Position numbers and translations under genes: made by a program. Below, piece after piece: positions 26,169 through 35,277 of a DNA stretch of 64,000 nt. How positions within the stretch are numbered: the stretch's first letter is position 1; every line of letters starts with the position of its first letter. Under the pieces are notes generated by a model. The model was not told where the DNA came from and did not search any database. It saw only the letters and a list, made by a program, of their open reading frames with translations. This DNA comes from Pelagibacterium xiamenense (GTDB lineage: Bacteria; Pseudomonadota; Alphaproteobacteria; Rhizobiales; Devosiaceae), in assembly GCF_021166475.1 (NCBI RefSeq), contig NZ_JAJOYS010000002.1, positions 1 through 64,000 on the forward strand, in the 5' to 3' direction.

Positions 26169-27653
26169 TTATTCCGCAGCGCCGAAGGCAGCGTGATTCA
26201 TGACGTGGAAGATCATTTCCTGATCCATCGTGCCGCCAAACAGATGCGCCCAGGGCCCCTTGGCCCAGAGGGCAACGTCGACGCCCGAGTGCGTTTCCGA
26301 ACCCATCGGGATCAGCGCCTGCTGCAGGTAATCAGGATCCATCGCCGCTTCCTGGGTCACTTCAGGACGCGAACCCGCATACGTGCCGTCTTCCTGCTCG
26401 ACAAGGACCGAGCCAGCGCCGTTGGTGTAGCTGACAACCGTGTAGGGCATGCCGTCGTCGGCGAGAGCCGGCTCGCCGGAGTGCTCGACCTGTCCGGACG
26501 CGACGCCCATACAAAGGCCGGTGATAGGTGTACCGCGACCGCAGTAGCCGTTGAAGCTGATGACGTGCTCGTGGTCGGCAGTGACGATGATGAGAGTATT
26601 CTCGTCATCGGTCATTTCGTCGGCCAGCGCAACGGCTTCAGCAAATGCAACACCGTCGGTGAACGCGCGGTACGCGTTGCCGCCGTGACTGGCGTGATCG
26701 ACGCGGCCGGCTTCAACCACAAGGTAGAAACCTTCCCCGTCTCCGTTGCCTTCGAGCTGCTCAATGGCGGCGGCGGTCAGGTCGGCCAGCGACGGTTCGG
26801 TTTCAGGCCGGTCGTACTCGTAGCTCATGTGCGAGCCCGAGAACAAACCAAGGATCGGGGCGCCAGCATCTGCAGCAGCTAGAGTGTCGGCATCGTAAAC
26901 GAACCTGGCGCCAGCAGCTTGCGCGCGTTCGATCAGGTTCGCATCGTCGGGACGACCACCCGAGCCTACGGCAAGCTCTGTGCCTTCGGGTGCGAAGGCG
27001 CTGATGCCGCCACCCAGGGCGATGTCGATCACACCGGCCTCCATCTGTTCAATAAGCTGGGTTGCGATATCCGTGCAGCCCTCAGGAGCTTCGTCTTCCC
27101 AATTGCGATTTGCGGTCTTGGCATAGACTGCAGCACCGGTGGCATGGGTGATGCGAGCGGTCGAAACGACACCGACGGACTTGCCAGCGTCAGAGAGCAT
27201 TTCCGAGAACAGGCGCAGCGGTGATTCCGTCGAGCAGTCGTCGTGAACGACGGTGTCAGCCATATTGATGGTGTTGAAGACCTGCTTGACGCCGGTGTTC
27301 ATTGCACCGGCCGTCGGCGCAGAGTCAGGGGTCTGAGCGTTGATGTTGTAGGTCTTGATAATCGCCGTATTGGGGTAAAGGTCGTAAACGAGATTATGCT
27401 CTTCGCCCAGAAGGCCCATCTGCTGCCCCTGGAACAGGCGGATGCCATAATTGGTGCCCACGCCCATACCATCCGCGACGAACAGGATGATATTGGTCGC
27501 CTGGTTGGTGTTGGGCTCACGAGCGATCGCGGCTTCGAGGTTGGCCTGAGCGGCGGTGAAGTATTCGCTGCTTGCCTGCGGCAAATCCTGGGCAATGGCG
27601 GTCGACGCGCAGAGCGTCATGGCCATCGCCGTTACAATGGTGCGTTGAAACAT
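26169..27653 (-). CDS. phoA: Periplasmic alkaline phosphatase (PhoA family)
   Basis: Releases phosphate from organic phosphomonoesters in the periplasm. 494 residues with a signal peptide (MFQRTIVTAMAMTLCASTAIAQ). Metal Asp in ILFVADGMG, phosphorylated Ser in TPDSAPTAGAM (Asp-Ser-Ala), zinc ligands in VEAGRVDHASHGG and TADHEH, and the late His in ETHSGVDV. The ATG at 27653 is chosen because GGAGG ends 5-6 bases upstream; that site overlaps an earlier ATG. Strongly acidic composition suits an exported protein of a salt-tolerant organism. No convincing PHO box was found. Confidence 0.93.
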   Translation of the reverse strand: MFQRTIVTAMAMTLCASTAIAQDLPQASSEYFTAAQANLEAAIAREPNTNQATNIILFVADGMGVGTNYGIRLFQGQQMGLLGEEHNLVYDLYPNTAIIKTYNINAQTPDSAPTAGAMNTGVKQVFNTINMADTVVHDDCSTESPLRLFSEMLSDAGKSVGVVSTARITHATGAAVYAKTANRNWEDEAPEGCTDIATQLIEQMEAGVIDIALGGGISAFAPEGTELAVGSGGRPDDANLIERAQAAGARFVYDADTLAAADAGAPILGLFSGSHMSYEYDRPETEPSLADLTAAAIEQLEGNGDGEGFYLVVEAGRVDHASHGGNAYRAFTDGVAFAEAVALADEMTDDENTLIIVTADHEHVISFNGYCGRGTPITGLCMGVASGQVEHSGEPALADDGMPYTVVSYTNGAGSVLVEQEDGTYAGSRPEVTQEAAMDPDYLQQALIPMGSETHSGVDVALWAKGPWAHLFGGTMDQEMIFHVMNHAAFGAAE

Positions 27654-27768
27654 TAGTGCCTCCATGGGGTTCTAATGGAAGCGCACGCTAGAGCCCGTCT
27701 GTGACGGGTCTTTCAAGGATTTGCGACTATTGCATGACTGTGGATGCCCTGCTTGGCCGGGCCAATCG

Positions 27769-28842
27769 TCAGATCGCCTTTCCCGTTTCGGGATCGAACG
27801 CATGCACATTCTCTGGTGCGATGGCCAGCCCGATCTTGTCCCCGGCGGCTACATCGGTGCGCCCATTGACCACCACCACGATTTCAGGCTCGCCCAGCGA
27901 TGAGATGTAGGTCGTGGAACCGGTGGATTCGACCGTTGTCACGGAAAGGTGCAGAGCCGCTTCGTCGCCACTGGCGAGCTGGAGAAACTCTGGCCGAAGC
28001 CCCACTGTAATCTTGCGTCCCGGCTCCAGCCTTTTACCAATCTGGATCGAAGGTTCGTCGGGTAGCGCCAGCCTGGCGCCCGTGCCACTACCATCGACGG
28101 TTCCATCGACAAAGTTCATCGCCGGCGATCCAATGAAGCCCGCTACAAACATGTTCGCGGGCCGGTCGTAGAGCTCCAGTGGCGCGCCCTGCTGCTCGAT
28201 CACCCCCTCGCGCATGACAACGACATGGTCCGCCATCGTCATCGCCTCGATCTGGTCGTGCGTGACGTAGACCGATGTCGCCCTGAGCCGGTCGTGCAGC
28301 GCCCGGATTTCTTTGCGCATATGCACGCGCAGGGCCGCGTCGAGGTTCGAGAGCGGTTCGTCGAACAGGAACGCCTTGGGATGGCGGATGATCGCCCGCC
28401 CCATCGCCACACGCTGCCGCTGTCCGCCTGAAAGCTCGCGCGGCAAGCGCCGCAAAAGTTTCTGCAGTCCGGTCGTCGCGGCGACCTCGTTGGCCGCGGC
28501 CTCGGCCTCCGACTTGGGCCGGCGCTTCAGCCGCAGCGAATAGGTAAGATTGTCCAGAACGCTCATATGCGGGTAAAGCGCGTAGGACTGGAACACCATC
28601 GCGACATCGCGCTTGCGCGGCGGCACACCGTTCATCACGTCCCCGGCAATCTTCATGGTGCCGCCGGAAATGCTCTCGAGCCCCGCGAGCGAACGCAAGA
28701 GCGTCGACTTCCCGCAGCCCGACGGCCCGACGAGCGCCACGAACTGCCCGTTCTCAATCGTCAGATTAATGTCCCTGAGCGCGTGGAAAGAGCCATAGTG
28801 CTTATCGATATTAGTCAATTCGATCTGGGGCTGTGCGGTCAT
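27769..28842 (-). CDS. Sugar ABC transporter ATP-binding protein (UgpC/MalK type)
   Basis: 357 residues: ABC domain with Walker A LVGPSGCGKST, Q-loop VFQSYALYPHM, signature LSGGQRQRVAMGRAI, Walker B FLFDEPLSNLD and switch His VTHDQIEAM. The C-terminal TOBE/MalK regulatory region begins near residue 235 (GSPAMNFVDG, GLRPEFLQL). Its ATG overlaps the stop of the permease by ATGA. Last gene of the operon running from the Gfo/Idh gene at 33.9 kb. Confidence 0.92.
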   Translation of the reverse strand: MTAQPQIELTNIDKHYGSFHALRDINLTIENGQFVALVGPSGCGKSTLLRSLAGLESISGGTMKIAGDVMNGVPPRKRDVAMVFQSYALYPHMSVLDNLTYSLRLKRRPKSEAEAAANEVAATTGLQKLLRRLPRELSGGQRQRVAMGRAIIRHPKAFLFDEPLSNLDAALRVHMRKEIRALHDRLRATSVYVTHDQIEAMTMADHVVVMREGVIEQQGAPLELYDRPANMFVAGFIGSPAMNFVDGTVDGSGTGARLALPDEPSIQIGKRLEPGRKITVGLRPEFLQLASGDEAALHLSVTTVESTGSTTYISSLGEPEIVVVVNGRTDVAAGDKIGLAIAPENVHAFDPETGKAI

Positions 28843-29666
28843 TTGAGCGCTCCCGAGGTAAGGCCGGCAACAATGCGGCGCTGGAGGAGAACGAAGGCGG
28901 CGAGAATCGGTGTCACATAGATCGAGGCGTACGCCATGATATTGTTCCACTCGTTGGTATTGGGCCCCATGAAGGCATTGAGCCCCACACTCGCCGGCTG
29001 GAGCGCCGGCGACTGAATGATCGACTTCGAATAGACGTATTCGCCGAAAGCCTGCATGAAGATGAGGATCGCCGAAACGAGGATCCCGTTGCGCGCGAGC
29101 GGCAGCGCGATGGCGAAAAACGCCCCGATGCGGGAATTGCCGTCAACCAGCGCTGCCTCTTCGAGTTCGCTCGGAACGCTCATGAACGTCGCGCGTACCA
29201 GAACCACGAAGAACGGCATGGTCTTGGCGGTGAGTGCCAGGATCACCGCAAGGCGCGGCGTCTCGAGCAGTCCGAACTGCGAGAACCCTACAAAGATTGG
29301 CGTGATCATCAACGAGGCGGGCAGGACCTGCAGCATCAGGATCAAGAAAAGCCCAATATCGATCCACATATTGCGGTACCGCGCCAGCACGTAGGCGCAT
29401 CCGGTTCCCAGCGCCGCCGTCAGGAACGTGGTCCCCGAGGCGATAATGAGGGAATTCCAGATATAGCTGCCCATGTCTCGCACGGACCAGACATAGGGGA
29501 AATTATCCCACTGCGCGTCGCGTGGTACAAAGCCCGGCGGCGTCGCGAAGACTTCGGAACCCGTCTTCAGGCTGGTTACATACATCCAGTAAAGCGGGAA
29601 GAGGTAAAGCGCGGCGAGGCCCAGGGCGACGGCCAGGAGCAACCAGTTGCGCAAGCTTGCATTCAT
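28839..29666 (-). CDS. Sugar ABC transporter permease (MalG type)
   Basis: 275 residues, six predicted helices. EAA loop ELEEAALVDGNSRIGAFFAIALPLARNGI with the canonical EAA-G-I-LP spacing identifies a CUT1-type inner-membrane component. N-terminus MNASLRNWLLLAVALGLAALYLFPLYWM. Four bases separate it from the partner permease gene. Confidence 0.92.
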   Translation of the reverse strand: MNASLRNWLLLAVALGLAALYLFPLYWMYVTSLKTGSEVFATPPGFVPRDAQWDNFPYVWSVRDMGSYIWNSLIIASGTTFLTAALGTGCAYVLARYRNMWIDIGLFLILMLQVLPASLMITPIFVGFSQFGLLETPRLAVILALTAKTMPFFVVLVRATFMSVPSELEEAALVDGNSRIGAFFAIALPLARNGILVSAILIFMQAFGEYVYSKSIIQSPALQPASVGLNAFMGPNTNEWNNIMAYASIYVTPILAAFVLLQRRIVAGLTSGALK

Positions 29667-29670
29667 GGCC

Positions 29671-30573
29671 CTACCCCCTCACTTCGTGGCGCGTCGAGCG
29701 CACATAGATAACCGAGGCGACCATCACGAGCGCGATCATCAGCACCGAGATCGTCGCGCCCTTGGCGAAATCGTACTGCCGGAACGAGAAGTCCCACGCC
29801 CAGTATTGCGCGACATTGGACGAGTTCGCAGGCCCGCCCGAGGTGATCGCGGCAAAAAGGTCGAACTGCTGGAGCGTGAAGATCAGCCCCAGCGAAATCA
29901 CCGCCCCGATCGTCGCCCGCATCATGGGAAGTGTGATCGTCCAGAACCGCTGCCAGCCGTTCGCACCATCGAGCGCCGCCGCCTCGTAGAGATCGCGCGG
30001 GATCGAGGCGAGCCCTACCGACAGGAGGATCATATTGAACGATGTGCCCAGCCAGATATTGGCAATAATCACGGCCCAGAGCGAAAATGCCGTGTCTGAA
30101 CGCCAGAAGATGTTGTCCTCAATGATCCCCAGCCCAGTCAGAGCAAAGTTGAGAACGCCGAAATCACCGGCCAAAATCCAGTTCCAGATGGCCCCGACAA
30201 CGAGTCCGGGCATCACCCAGGACACCAGAAAAAGCCCTCGGAGATAAGTTGATCCGGGGAATTTGAGCGTAAAGAACAGAGCCAGTCCGAATCCGATCAC
30301 GAACTGTCCGCCGATCGAGGCCACCACGAAGACGACCGTATTGCGCATCACGGGCCAAAAGATCGGTTCGGAAAAGACAGCGATGTAGTTGTCGAATCCG
30401 ACAAACGGTCGCGCGAACGTGCCGAGACTGAACATGTCGACGGCCTGAAAGCTCATTACGACATTGTAGACGAGCGGCAGCCCGGCAAAGATGCCAAGGA
30501 ACAGAAGTGCCGCACCGACGAGCGCGATGTCGAAGCCCTTCCCGTCTCGGAAGCTGGATATGACGCGGTTCAT
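29671..30573 (-). CDS. Sugar ABC transporter permease (MalF type)
   Basis: 300 residues, six helices, EAA loop DLYEAAALDGANGWQRFWTITLPMM. Partner of the MalG-type gene. It follows the binding-protein gene after a gap that contains two hairpins (30599-30665), so its expression may be tuned below that of the binding protein. Confidence 0.92.
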   Translation of the reverse strand: MNRVISSFRDGKGFDIALVGAALLFLGIFAGLPLVYNVVMSFQAVDMFSLGTFARPFVGFDNYIAVFSEPIFWPVMRNTVVFVVASIGGQFVIGFGLALFFTLKFPGSTYLRGLFLVSWVMPGLVVGAIWNWILAGDFGVLNFALTGLGIIEDNIFWRSDTAFSLWAVIIANIWLGTSFNMILLSVGLASIPRDLYEAAALDGANGWQRFWTITLPMMRATIGAVISLGLIFTLQQFDLFAAITSGGPANSSNVAQYWAWDFSFRQYDFAKGATISVLMIALVMVASVIYVRSTRHEVRG

Positions 30574-30598
30574 GAGAACGCTCCGCTATTCGTGCCGT

Positions 30599-30665
30599 CT
30601 CCCGAGCGGGGTGAACAACATTGCCCACCCCGCCCCTCGGGAGGCTTCCGGACAAAGCCCGGAAG
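30599..30665 (-). other. Two tandem hairpins between binding-protein and permease genes
   Basis: Hairpin A: CTTCCGG (30645-30651) with CCGGAAG (30659-30665). Hairpin B: CTCCCGAGCGGGGTG (30599-30613) pairs with CACCCCG (30626-30632) plus CTCGGGAG (30636-30643), a 15-bp stem with a CCC bulge. Neither is followed by a T-run. They are placed like the REP-type stems that protect upstream binding-protein mRNA. Confidence 0.65.
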
Positions 30666-30677
30666 TATCAGGACCTG

Positions 30678-31910
30678 TTATTCGAGTACGCCGTCGACCG
30701 TGGCCTGGGCCTGGTCGAGCGCGGCCTGGGCGGTCATCTGCCCGGTCAACGTCGCCTGGATCGCGTCCTGGATGGCGCGCGAAATCTGCGGCCATTCGGG
30801 ATGCGGACCGCGCGGCTTGGCGTATTGAAGCTGCTCAAGGAACACCTCCAACGCGGCATCCTTGAGCGGCTCTCCGGTTTCCGGGATCTCGATATCCGAA
30901 CGCGCCGGCAACTGGCCGAATTCAGGGAACAGCCGATCGTCCTGGCTCGCGAAATACTCGATCGCCTGGAAGGCTTCTTCGGGATGCTCTGTGGTCGAGA
31001 AGATCGCCCAGTTAAAGTCGCCCATGGCCGAGGACCGTTCCGCGCCTTCTTCAGGCACCGGAAGCAGAGTGACACCCCAATCGAACTGGGCTTCCTCCAG
31101 CATACGGTTGATTTCCCAGGGCCCCGAAATGGCCATGGCCGCATTCCCGGAATTGAACGTCCCTGTCGAATCCCATTGCCCACGCGTCAGCGAATCAGGC
31201 GATGCAAGCCGCTCGTCAAGAATGGTTTCCCAAATCTCCAGGGCCTCGACGACGCCCGGCGCGTTGAGGTTGTCATACCCGCCGCCGGCCATCTGCGCCC
31301 AGGGCAGGAACTGGAACGTGCCTTCTTCGCTCGCCTTTGCCGAAAACGCCAAACCGTAGACATTGTTGTCCGGATCGGTGAGCGTCCGCGCCGCTTCGAC
31401 AAGTTCGTCCCAGGTCGCCGGCGGATCTTCAGGATCGAGCCCGGCAGCTTCGAACATGTCCTTGTTGTAGTAAAGCGCGATGGTATTGGTCGCCTTGGGG
31501 AGACCATAGAGCTTACCGTCCCAGGTCACCGAGGCCAGCGGGCCGGGGAAGTAGTTGTCCGGGTCGATGACGTCGGATTCTGCAACCATATCAGTGATAT
31601 CGAGGAACGCCCCGCGCGACGCAAAAAGCGCGTGCTCGGGATTGTCCACCGCGATGATGTCCGGCGCCTGTCCTGTCGCGAAAGCGCGCATGGATTCGCT
31701 GACCACGTCGTCGAACTGGATCTCGCGGTATTCCACCGTGATGCCGTTGTCCATATCGGAGAACTCTTGCGCCAGATTGAGCGCCGGCTGGTTCTCGTCG
31801 TCGAGCGACCAGATCGTGATGGTGGTCTGCGCCTCGGCAGCCCCCGCCAACGCCAGAACCGAGACGCCCGACAGCGCAACGCTTCCCGCTAAACTCTTGA
31901 ATTTCATCAT
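30678..31910 (-). CDS. Sugar ABC transporter substrate-binding protein (CUT1 type)
   Basis: 410 residues, signal peptide [28 protein letters not shown], then the family-1 binding-protein pattern: [56 protein letters not shown] and [20 protein letters not shown] lies six bases before the first of two adjacent ATGs. The operon also encodes an isomerase and a dehydrogenase, so the ligand is probably a sugar or polyol. Confidence 0.92.
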   Translation of the reverse strand: MMKFKSLAGSVALSGVSVLALAGAAEAQTTITIWSLDDENQPALNLAQEFSDMDNGITVEYREIQFDDVVSESMRAFATGQAPDIIAVDNPEHALFASRGAFLDITDMVAESDVIDPDNYFPGPLASVTWDGKLYGLPKATNTIALYYNKDMFEAAGLDPEDPPATWDELVEAARTLTDPDNNVYGLAFSAKASEEGTFQFLPWAQMAGGGYDNLNAPGVVEALEIWETILDERLASPDSLTRGQWDSTGTFNSGNAAMAISGPWEINRMLEEAQFDWGVTLLPVPEEGAERSSAMGDFNWAIFSTTEHPEEAFQAIEYFASQDDRLFPEFGQLPARSDIEIPETGEPLKDAALEVFLEQLQYAKPRGPHPEWPQISRAIQDAIQATLTGQMTAQAALDQAQATVDGVLE

Positions 31911-31971
31911 AGTCCACTCCTCCTCTGTGGCTTTCAGGTTAATGGCCGGGTTCCCGCCCGGACCGAAAAAA

Positions 31972-32874
31972 TCAGACCGCGTCGGCAACGAAATCGCCGC
32001 CCCGGCAATGCTTCAGGTAGTTGAGCGCGTGCACCTGCCCGGTCATTTCCAGCGCGTCGCGATAAACCGGGTCGTGCCAGCCTTCGATGTCGATCGATCC
32101 GGTCCAGCCCGCGAGCCGTAATTCCGAGATGATATCGGTCCAGTTGCTGTCGCCGAAACCGGGGGTGCGCATGAAGACGAACGGCTCTTTTCCGAAGATG
32201 CCGTGCTCCTTGATGACGTCCCAGCGAATGGTCGCATCCTTGCCGTGAACGTGGAAAATCTTGTCCGCCCACTTGCGAATTTGTGGAAGCGGATCAATGA
32301 GATAGACCATCTGATGGCAGGGCTCCCACTCAAGCCCGATATTCTCGTCGGGCGTCTCGTTGAAGATGAGTTCCCAGGCGTCGGGGTTGTGGGCGATGTT
32401 CCAGTCGCCGCTCTGCCAGTTGCCGTCCATGGCGCAGTTTTCAAAGGCGATTTTGACGCCCTTGTCCGCGGCGCGCCTGGCCAGTTCGGACCAGACCTTC
32501 CTGTATTGCGGAAGGCTCTCCTCGATGGGCCTGCCGCGCACGCGGCCGGTGAAGCCGGCAACGCAGTCGGCGCCGAAATGGTGAGCGTTATCAATACATT
32601 GCTTCCAGCCCTCAAGCGTATCGCGGTCGAGCGGCTGGTCTTCGAGCGGGTTGCCGAACATACCGATGGTCGAGATCGTGATGTCCCGGTCACCGATCGC
32701 GTCGCGGGCGCGTTTGCCCAGTTCGGCGAGGTCCTGGCCCTCTGTCGTTTGCCAGAAAAACGGCTCGAAACTCTCGAAACCCTTGTCCACGATGGCCTCA
32801 ATGGAACCATCGAGGCCTCCGCCATTGGCTTTGACCATGGTTCCGATGCGGATGGCTTTGGCTGGATCGCTCAC
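31972..32874 (-). CDS. Sugar phosphate isomerase/epimerase-like TIM-barrel protein
   Basis: 300 residues of the xylose-isomerase-like (AP endonuclease 2) superfamily. Metal-site pattern: Glu in [18 protein letters not shown], the His-rich strand [10 protein letters not shown] and C-terminal [12 protein letters not shown]. Such enzymes isomerise or epimerise sugars or act on keto-inositols. It sits between the binding protein and a Gfo/Idh/MocA dehydrogenase, a common pair for polyol or keto-sugar catabolism. Confidence 0.85.
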   Translation of the reverse strand: MSDPAKAIRIGTMVKANGGGLDGSIEAIVDKGFESFEPFFWQTTEGQDLAELGKRARDAIGDRDITISTIGMFGNPLEDQPLDRDTLEGWKQCIDNAHHFGADCVAGFTGRVRGRPIEESLPQYRKVWSELARRAADKGVKIAFENCAMDGNWQSGDWNIAHNPDAWELIFNETPDENIGLEWEPCHQMVYLIDPLPQIRKWADKIFHVHGKDATIRWDVIKEHGIFGKEPFVFMRTPGFGDSNWTDIISELRLAGWTGSIDIEGWHDPVYRDALEMTGQVHALNYLKHCRGGDFVADAV

Positions 32875-32885
32875 TGGAATGTTCC

Positions 32886-33917
32886 CTAAAGTTCAATGTT
32901 TACGCGGGTTTGCGTCCGCGCGCTTTCGATGGCGGCAAGCACCATCGCCAGGCTTTTAAAGTTGTCGGTGGAAACCGTTTCGGGGCTACGATGACCCTCG
33001 ATGGCTTCGATGAACTCGAAAATGACACTCGCGTGCCCAAGCGTCTGGTCGTCGCTCGAAAGGGGGGGGACGATAACCGGCTTCAGGTCGTTGAGAAACT
33101 TCCCCTCGCCCGCCAGGACCCGCGCATCGAAATTTTCCGCGCCGTCCCAGATGAGCGACCCCCTGGTTCCGACGAACCGCCACGCGGCCTCCCAGCTCGT
33201 CGGCGCGCCATCGGCGCACCACGAACCGCGATAGGTGAAGGTGACCCCGTCGGAGAATTCGAAAATCGCATTGGCCGAGGCGCCATGCGCATACCAGGAG
33301 CCCCTGGGATTGGTTTCCTGCGCATAGACCGCAAGCGGCACCTTGCCGGCCATGAAGCGCGCGGCGTCGAAGGTGTGGATCGCCATGTCGAGGAGCAGCA
33401 CGTGCTCCATCTCTTCGCGGAAACCGCCGAAATGCGGCGCGAGGAAGAAGTCGCAATGAACGCCGGTCAACTCGCCGATCCCGCCAGAGGCAAGGAACGC
33501 CTCGATGCGGCGCACGCCCTCGATGAAGCGGCGGTTCTGGACGATGGCGTGAACCCGCCCTGCCCGCTCGGACGCGGCAATGATCTCGCGCGCATCGGCC
33601 AGCGAGGTCGCCATCGGCTTTTCGCTCAGAACGTGGCAGCCATGATCGAGCCCGGCGAGAACCACCGGCTTGCGCGCGGCGGGCGGAACGACGTCGAACA
33701 GAAGGTCGGGCTTGAGCGTGCCGAGCGCGCCGGCAAGATCGGTCCCGCACGGAACATCAAGGTTGAACTCGCTCGCGCGGGTCGCAGCAAGGGTCTCGTC
33801 AAGGTCGACAAGCCCGACGATCTCTACGCGATTGTCCAGTAGCGGGGCGTGCGTAATCGCTTCGAGCCAGCCTTTCGACATAGCTCCGCACCCGGCCAGA
33901 ACGGCCGTATATGTCAC
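32886..33917 (-). CDS. Gfo/Idh/MocA-family dehydrogenase
   Basis: 343 residues. Rossmann start TYTAVLAGCGAMSKGWLEAI, then GLDHGCHVLSEKPMATSLADAREI with the EKP motif and LLLDMAIHTFDAARFM in the C-terminal domain (the catalytic His-containing helix). The GTG at 33915-33917 is the start: AGGAGA lies 7 bases upstream and this puts the nucleotide-binding strand at the N-terminus. First gene of the LacI-controlled transporter operon. Confidence 0.88.
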   Translation of the reverse strand: MTYTAVLAGCGAMSKGWLEAITHAPLLDNRVEIVGLVDLDETLAATRASEFNLDVPCGTDLAGALGTLKPDLLFDVVPPAARKPVVLAGLDHGCHVLSEKPMATSLADAREIIAASERAGRVHAIVQNRRFIEGVRRIEAFLASGGIGELTGVHCDFFLAPHFGGFREEMEHVLLLDMAIHTFDAARFMAGKVPLAVYAQETNPRGSWYAHGASANAIFEFSDGVTFTYRGSWCADGAPTSWEAAWRFVGTRGSLIWDGAENFDARVLAGEGKFLNDLKPVIVPPLSSDDQTLGHASVIFEFIEAIEGHRSPETVSTDNFKSLAMVLAAIESARTQTRVNIEL

Positions 33918-33965
33918 GGTATTCTCTCCTCTCGGGCTCTTGAGGCGCCTCACTTTGCGCTGGCC

Positions 33966-34031
33966 CGTAAACGTTTACGATACTAGGATTGAATTCGAAA
34001 ACGTGTCAATAGGTTTTCGTAAACGATTACG
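33966..34031. promoter_or_regulatory. Twin LacI-type operators between divergent dehydrogenase and lacI genes
   Basis: CGTAAACGTTTACG at 33966-33979 is a perfect 14-bp palindrome. CGTAAACGATTACG at 34018-34031 matches it at 13 of 14 positions. Their centres are 52 bases apart, close to five DNA turns, so two repressor dimers could sit on one face or loop the DNA. The central CG-flanked AAACG/CGTTT core is typical of LacI/GalR-family sites. Confidence 0.8.
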
Positions 34032-34069
34032 GAGATTGTGGACGACCGTGCGTCGTCACAACATATTGT

Positions 34070-35101
34070 ATGGTTGGAATCAGGCGCTTAGCGCAGCATC
34101 TCGACATTTCCATCGGCACGGTTTCGCGTGCGCTGAACGGGCGCCCGGACGTCAACGAGGAGACGCGCAAGCGGGTCCTCGAGGCCGCCGCCGAGCTCGG
34201 CTATGCGCCCAACCAGGCGGGGCGCTCGCTGCGGCGCGGCGCGACGAGCGCCGTGGGGTTCATGATCGAATCCAACGACGAAAGCGAATCCAACAGCGAC
34301 AACTTCTTCCTCGGCGTCATCGGCGGGCTGACCGGCGCGCTCGCCCAGCACAATCTCGACCTCGTCGTCCTGCCCTGCTCGACCAGCGAGGACCCGCACG
34401 ACTATCTCCAGCGCATCGTCGTGCGGCGGCTGGTCGATGCGGTCATCATCTCCGCGACCCAGCGCAACGACCGCCGCATCCCGCTGCTCAAGAAAGCGGG
34501 CATCCCCTTTATCGCGCTGGGGCGCACCGGCGGTGCGGACCAGCACGCCTGGGTCGACCTCGATTTCGAGGGCGTCGCCCACAAGGCCGTCGCGCGCCTC
34601 GCGGCCAAGGGGCACAAGCAGATCGCCGTGGCGGTCCCCGATAGCGACATCAATCTCGGCCACGTCTTCCGGAACGCGTTCGTCGACGCGCTGGCGCAAA
34701 ACGGCCTGCCCTTCGACCCCGATTTCATCATCTGCGCCAAATCGAGCGAACACGGCGGCTACACAGTGGGCGACACGCTCCTGGCCATGAAGAACCGCCC
34801 CACGGCCGTCGTGCTCGTCTACGAGATGATGGCCATCGGGCTTTACCGCCGCCTCAGCGAGGCAGGCCTCGTACCCGGACGCGACCTCGCCGTGGTCGGC
34901 TTCCGCGAAGGCCCCCTCGCCCGCTTCCTCTCCCCCGCCCTCACCTGCTTCCGCATGTCGCTGCTCGACCTCGGCACCGGCCTCGCCGAAGGTCTCCTCG
35001 CCACCATGCCCGCCTTCCCGGACCTCTACCGGGCCGAGCCGGTGCAGAAGCTGTGGCCGATGGAGCTGGTGGAGGGGGAAAGTGATGCGATGGAGGTATA
35101 G
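34070..35101 (+). CDS. LacI/GalR-family transcriptional regulator
   Basis: 343 residues. Helix-turn-helix and hinge helix at 1-60: IRRLAQHLDISIGTVSRALNGRPDVNEETRKRV ... GYAPNQAGRSLR, followed by a periplasmic-binding-protein-like sensor domain (GVIGGLTGALAQ, VVLVYEMMAIGLYRRL). It is divergent from the sugar ABC operon and most probably represses that operon and itself through the two palindromes upstream. No good ribosome-binding site precedes the ATG at 34070. The last codon is only 176 bases from the AT-rich accessory module. Confidence 0.92.
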   Translation: MVGIRRLAQHLDISIGTVSRALNGRPDVNEETRKRVLEAAAELGYAPNQAGRSLRRGATSAVGFMIESNDESESNSDNFFLGVIGGLTGALAQHNLDLVVLPCSTSEDPHDYLQRIVVRRLVDAVIISATQRNDRRIPLLKKAGIPFIALGRTGGADQHAWVDLDFEGVAHKAVARLAAKGHKQIAVAVPDSDINLGHVFRNAFVDALAQNGLPFDPDFIICAKSSEHGGYTVGDTLLAMKNRPTAVVLVYEMMAIGLYRRLSEAGLVPGRDLAVVGFREGPLARFLSPALTCFRMSLLDLGTGLAEGLLATMPAFPDLYRAEPVQKLWPMELVEGESDAMEV

Positions 35102-35162
35102 GGGGACGGCAGGTCGGGAAATGCAAAAAAGCAATCGACAAACCGCCTATCTAGCGGAATTT

Positions 35163-35176
35163 CATCTCCATGCGCT
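35163..35176 (+). repeat. Copy 1 of a 14-base sequence seen at module boundaries
   Basis: CATCTCCATGCGCT occurs here, just after the LacI gene and before the ATPase module. It recurs exactly at 40015-40028 (3' end of the SDR gene) and with one change at 38106-38119 (broken SDR copy). It may mark recombination endpoints. Confidence 0.5.
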
Positions 35177-35277
35177 GCCTGCCGGCTGCTTCGTCGGCTG
35201 CGCCAAGTCCACAGGCCGGATTGTAGACACGGCCGAGGCTGTATAGGTTTGGCTGAGCGAACTAAGGGACGATCGCT

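Noticed and set aside
27654-27768. Possible PHO box before phoA
   Set aside because: One half (CAGTCAT) is close to the CTGTCAT repeat but the second half matches at only about 3 of 7 positions.
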